Of a stretch of DNA of 64,000 nt, positions 61,373-64,000 are shown piece after piece. Position 1 is the stretch's first letter, and the number at the start of each line of letters is the position of its first letter. The DNA is from Terriglobus sp. TAA 43 (GTDB taxonomy: Bacteria > Acidobacteriota > Terriglobia > Terriglobales > Acidobacteriaceae). The notes below the pieces were generated by a model. It worked only from the letters and a program-made list of their open reading frames with translations. It did no database searches and was not told the origin of the DNA. The stretch lies in contig NZ_JUGR01000001.1 of the NCBI RefSeq assembly GCF_000800015.1, positions 992,001 to 1,056,000 on the forward strand, read 5' to 3'. The position numbers and the translations under genes are program-made.

Positions 61373-62161
61373 ATGGCAATATCGGCAGCGCGCGAGGCAG
61401 TGTTACGACAGGCAGCAGACCATCTCCTGACAGCAAGGCGCACAGCCACCCCCATCCATTCCCTTCCAGAGGCAGTGGCGCCCACCACGGAGGAAGAATC
61501 CTTCGCCATTCAGGACATCCTCGCCCTAGCTTACGCCCCGATTGGCGGCTGGAAGGTCGGCGCGGCGTCGCCGGAAGGCGTTCCGTTCTTTTGCCCGCTG
61601 CCCGCAGCATGGATGGGCGCAAACGGCGCTGTCTTTCGCGGCATGACGCATCGTCTGCGTGGCATTGAAGCGGAGATTGCCTTTCGCGTGGGCACCTCAC
61701 TTCCGCCGCGCTCCACGCCTTACACGTGCGAAGAAGTCATCGCCGCCATGGACGGCGCCTATCCGGCGATCGAAGTCCTGGAATCTTCCTACATCGACCC
61801 GCTCGCCATGCCACGCGAACACATGCTGGCCGATCTGGCCATCCACGGTGGATTCGTCGCCGGTCCCCGTATTCCTGATTGGCAGGAGATTGACTGGTCA
61901 CAGGAACACGTCGTCGTCACCACAGACGGCGTGGTACGCATTGAAAACACCGGCTCCAACCCAGGTGGAACGGACTTGGTACGTCTGCTGGTCTACCTCG
62001 CAAACGAGGGCGCGGCTCGCACCGGCGGTCTTAAAGCCGGCGACTGGATCACCACGGGCAGTTGGACCGGCGTTACCTGGACCTCAGAGGGAACCGAAGT
62101 CGTCGTTCGTTTCAATAACGCGGGCGCGGTAAGCCTTCAGTTTGAACGCGTCACGTCGTAG
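61373..62161 (+). CDS. FAH-family hydratase/hydrolase (2-keto-4-pentenoate hydratase-like)
   Basis: 262 aa. The FAH/MhpD fold: YAPIGGWKVGAAS, HRLRGIEAEIAFRVG (Glu metal ligand) and YPAIEVLESSY (Glu), then GAARTGGLKAGDWITTGSWTG. Acts on 2-keto-enoate acids in aromatic breakdown; exact substrate unknown. TCAGGAA lies upstream of ATG. No aromatic pathway genes adjacent; the nearest possible link is the SphA-like barrel far away. Monocistronic. Confidence 0.85.
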   Translation: MAISAAREAVLRQAADHLLTARRTATPIHSLPEAVAPTTEEESFAIQDILALAYAPIGGWKVGAASPEGVPFFCPLPAAWMGANGAVFRGMTHRLRGIEAEIAFRVGTSLPPRSTPYTCEEVIAAMDGAYPAIEVLESSYIDPLAMPREHMLADLAIHGGFVAGPRIPDWQEIDWSQEHVVVTTDGVVRIENTGSNPGGTDLVRLLVYLANEGAARTGGLKAGDWITTGSWTGVTWTSEGTEVVVRFNNAGAVSLQFERVTS

Positions 62162-62274
62162 CAAACGTTGACTTTTCCGTTAATCACCAATCCATAACTG
62201 CATTGACATTGATGCAGTAAAGAGACATCCTGCCTGTGCCCGAACGGAATCAGACAACGCAGGAGTCTCTCGCA

Positions 62275-63273
62275 ATGGCGCGCCCTTATTGGTCAGGAAC
62301 CGTACAGATTTCGCTGGTGCAGTTTGCAGTAAAGTTCTTCGTCGCCACCGAAGCCAAAAGCCAGATTCGCTTTCACCAGGTGAGCCGCTCCACAGGCGAG
62401 CGCGTGCGGCATCAAAAGGTGCTGGAATCCACCATGGAAAACGGCGATGAGGACATGTCCGAACAATCCGCCACCGTGGGCAAGGACGACATCGTCAAAG
62501 GCTATGAATATGCCAAGGGCAAGTACGTCCTCATTGAGCCAAGCGAAATCGCCAACCTGCGTGTGCCTTCCAAACACAACATTGCCGTCGATCAATTCGT
62601 AGATGAGAGCGAAATCGATCCCGCTTTCTTTGAAAAACCGTACTTCGTCACGCCCGATGGCGATGCGCAGGCCGAAGCCTTCGCAGTGGTGCGCGAAGCC
62701 ATGCAGAAGGCAGGCAAGGTTGCTCTTGGGAAGATTGCTTTCGGTGGACGTGAACACATCGTCGCGCTCATGGCCAGCAAAGACGACGAAGGCCGCGGCC
62801 TGATGGCCTACACCATGCGTTACGCCGAAGAACTGCGCAAGCCGAAGGAGTACTTTTCCGATATCCCGAAGGTTGAAATCGACGAAGATCAGCTCGAACT
62901 TGCGGAACAGTTGATCCGCAAGAAGACCGCAAAGTTTAATCCGGAAAAATACAAGGATGGCTATGAAGTCGCGCTCAAGGAACTCGTTGACGCGAAGATT
63001 AACAACGAGCCTATCCCCGTGGATGAGCCACAGCCGAAACGCGCCAAGGTCATCAATCTGATGGACGCCCTGCGTAGCTCCCTCTCGGGCAAATCGACGG
63101 ACGAAGGCGAAGAAACACCACCTCCGGGCAAGAAGAGCACGAAGAAGGAACCTGCAAAAAAGCGCGCCGCCGTTGCCGAAATGCCCAAGCGCGAACAGCC
63201 ATCCGAACCGCAACGCAAGAAGGCATCTGCCAGCGCGAAACCGGCAAAGACAGCGCGGCGCAAGTCGGCTTAG
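62275..63273 (+). CDS. ku: Ku DNA-end-binding protein
   Basis: 332-aa bacterial Ku that rings DNA ends for non-homologous end joining. Start 62275 (MARPYWSGTVQISLVQF, the family opening) has AGGAG 10 bp upstream. The Ku core covers about 1-255 (LRKPKEYFSDIPKVEIDEDQ). A long Lys/Ala/Pro-rich tail (about 275-332, e.g. KKSTKKEPAKKR) is probably a DNA- or LigD-binding extension. ligD follows after 90 bp on the same strand. Confidence 0.96.
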   Translation: MARPYWSGTVQISLVQFAVKFFVATEAKSQIRFHQVSRSTGERVRHQKVLESTMENGDEDMSEQSATVGKDDIVKGYEYAKGKYVLIEPSEIANLRVPSKHNIAVDQFVDESEIDPAFFEKPYFVTPDGDAQAEAFAVVREAMQKAGKVALGKIAFGGREHIVALMASKDDEGRGLMAYTMRYAEELRKPKEYFSDIPKVEIDEDQLELAEQLIRKKTAKFNPEKYKDGYEVALKELVDAKINNEPIPVDEPQPKRAKVINLMDALRSSLSGKSTDEGEETPPPGKKSTKKEPAKKRAAVAEMPKREQPSEPQRKKASASAKPAKTARRKSA

Positions 63274-63291
63274 CTATCTCGAAACAGAAAT

Positions 63292-63325
63292 GCGAAAGGC
63301 GTGGCCCATCAGGCCGCGCCTTCGC
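63292..63325 (+). terminator. Stem-loop between ku and ligD
   Basis: GCGAA/TTCGC and GGCGTGGCC/GGCCGCGCC with a bulged A and 5-nt loop. No T run follows, so it may attenuate or shape, rather than end, the ku-ligD transcript. Confidence 0.45.
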
Positions 63326-63363
63326 TACTTGCAGGCATCCGTTCTCGTAGAAGGGCATGAAGC

Positions 63364-64000
63364 ATGGCAACGAAGAAAACAGCAAAGAAAACGGCTTCAA
63401 AGAAACAAACAAAGCCTACGGCTGGCGACGCGGTAGACGAGCAGCTTGCTCGCTATCGTTCCATGCGCGATTTCTCTGTGACTGCAGAACCCAGCGGCAA
63501 GCAGAAATCAACTTCCGCCGCGTCTCTTCCCTTCGTCATTCAGAAGCATGCAGCCACACGCCTGCATTATGACTTCCGTCTTGGCTGGAACGGAGTACTG
63601 AAAAGCTGGGCGGTCGCCAAAGGCCCCAGCTACGTCGTCGCGGATAAGCGGCTCGCCGTGCAGGTGGAAGATCACCCCATGGAATATGGCGGCTTCGAAG
63701 GCATCATCCCGCGCGGGCAGTACGGTGGTGGCACCGTGATGGTGTGGGACCAGGGCACATGGGAGCCGCACGTCGATGTAGAAGAAGGGCTGCGCAAAGG
63801 CTCGCTGAAATTCGCCCTGAACGGCACCAAGCTGCAGGGCAACTGGACACTCGTTCGCATGGGCGGTAAAGCCGCACAGGAAGCCAAGCCCAATTGGCTG
63901 CTGATTAAAGAACACGACGAATACGAACGCACACCGGATGATCCCGCCATCACCGAAGAGATGCCGGACTCCGCAGTCACAGGCCGCTCGCTTGAGCAGA
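63364..64000 (+). CDS. ligD: DNA ligase D, N-terminal part (3'-phosphoesterase domain); gene runs off the window
   Basis: First 212 codons of the NHEJ multifunctional ligase, which processes and seals ends held by Ku. ATG 63364; Lys/Ala/Thr-rich start (MATKKTAKKTASKKQ), then the 3'-phosphoesterase domain: FVIQKHAATRLHYDFRL, HPMEYGGFEGIIP, GGGTVMVWDQGTW and PNWLLIKEHD. Phosphoesterase-first order is that of the Pseudomonas-type enzyme (PE-LIG-POL), unlike the mycobacterial order. The ligase and polymerase domains should lie beyond base 64000. Confidence 0.95.
   Translation, partial: MATKKTAKKTASKKQTKPTAGDAVDEQLARYRSMRDFSVTAEPSGKQKSTSAASLPFVIQKHAATRLHYDFRLGWNGVLKSWAVAKGPSYVVADKRLAVQVEDHPMEYGGFEGIIPRGQYGGGTVMVWDQGTWEPHVDVEEGLRKGSLKFALNGTKLQGNWTLVRMGGKAAQEAKPNWLLIKEHDEYERTPDDPAITEEMPDSAVTGRSLEQ

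Noticed and set aside
1-64000. tRNA, rRNA, CRISPR array, IS or phage genes
   Set aside because: No cloverleaf, conserved rRNA segment, regular repeat-spacer array, transposase or integrase motif was recognised on reading.

Overview
The window looks like chromosomal DNA of an acidobacterium of the class Terriglobia (Terriglobus, Granulicella or Edaphobacter type). The evidence is indirect but consistent. There is an Oar-like TonB-dependent receptor with an N-terminal carboxypeptidase-regulatory domain, an acidobacterial VWFA-related secreted protein, many exported proteins with short Ala-rich signal peptides or Tat signals, GH29 fucosidase and sulfatase genes, moderately high GC, and several TTG/GTG starts behind good Shine-Dalgarno sites. 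No rRNA, tRNA, CRISPR array, transposase or phage gene was recognised.

Layout. 1-9 kb: tail of a sugar-nucleotide epimerase, glmS, a large TonB-dependent receptor and a soluble lytic transglycosylase (cell envelope). 9-14 kb: an exported BamE-like protein, then nrdA and nrdB. A plausible NrdR-controlled promoter and a leader with three hairpins lie upstream of nrdA. 14-17.6 kb: XRE-cupin regulator, fused pabB-pabC and a ZIP metal transporter. 17.6-19.4 kb: cupredoxin and DUF4142 genes divergent from an ECF sigma factor. 19.4-27 kb: two tandem AtsA-type sulfatases, a LysR regulator and two SDR oxidoreductases. 27-28 kb: a composite intergenic repeat, then rpmB and rpmG (rpmG is only 50 codons). 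28-36.7 kb: glycine-zipper lipoprotein, Tat-exported HisC-like aminotransferase, two exported proteins, fucosidase, VWFA protein and esterase. 37-39.7 kb: the classic rpsP-khpA-rimM-trmD-rplS cluster. 39.8-46.6 kb: pruA, a three-enzyme exopolysaccharide protein (GH18-like + NodB + GT2) and a GT39-like mannosyltransferase-type protein. 46.5-53.6 kb: dinB-like, fabI, EVE, msrA, NIPSNAP, an unknown exported protein, a GAF-GGDEF protein, moaA and a small membrane protein. 53.7-59.5 kb: small zinc-ribbon and 60-aa proteins, SIMPL, MBL hydrolase, Tat-exported sulfatase, unknown protein, rnhB and PIG-L deacetylase. 59.5-64 kb: msrQ-msrP, a FAH-type hydratase, ku, and the start of ligD, which runs off the window.

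How genes work together. nrdAB supplies dNTPs. pabBC feeds folate. glmS and the epimerase supply amino sugars that the GT2-NodB-GH18 protein could polymerise and process. moaA makes the cofactor precursor for MsrP, and MsrP/MsrQ with MsrA repair oxidised methionine in periplasm and cytoplasm. Ku and LigD form a two-gene NHEJ system. The receptor, fucosidase, sulfatases and esterase suggest degradation of sulfated or fucosylated polysaccharide, but they are not one operon. I found no clearly unprecedented system. The best leads for follow-up are the repeat element before rpmB, the nrd leader and boxes, the LacI-like operators before the receptor, the ECF/cupredoxin/DUF4142 locus and the triple-domain polysaccharide enzyme.
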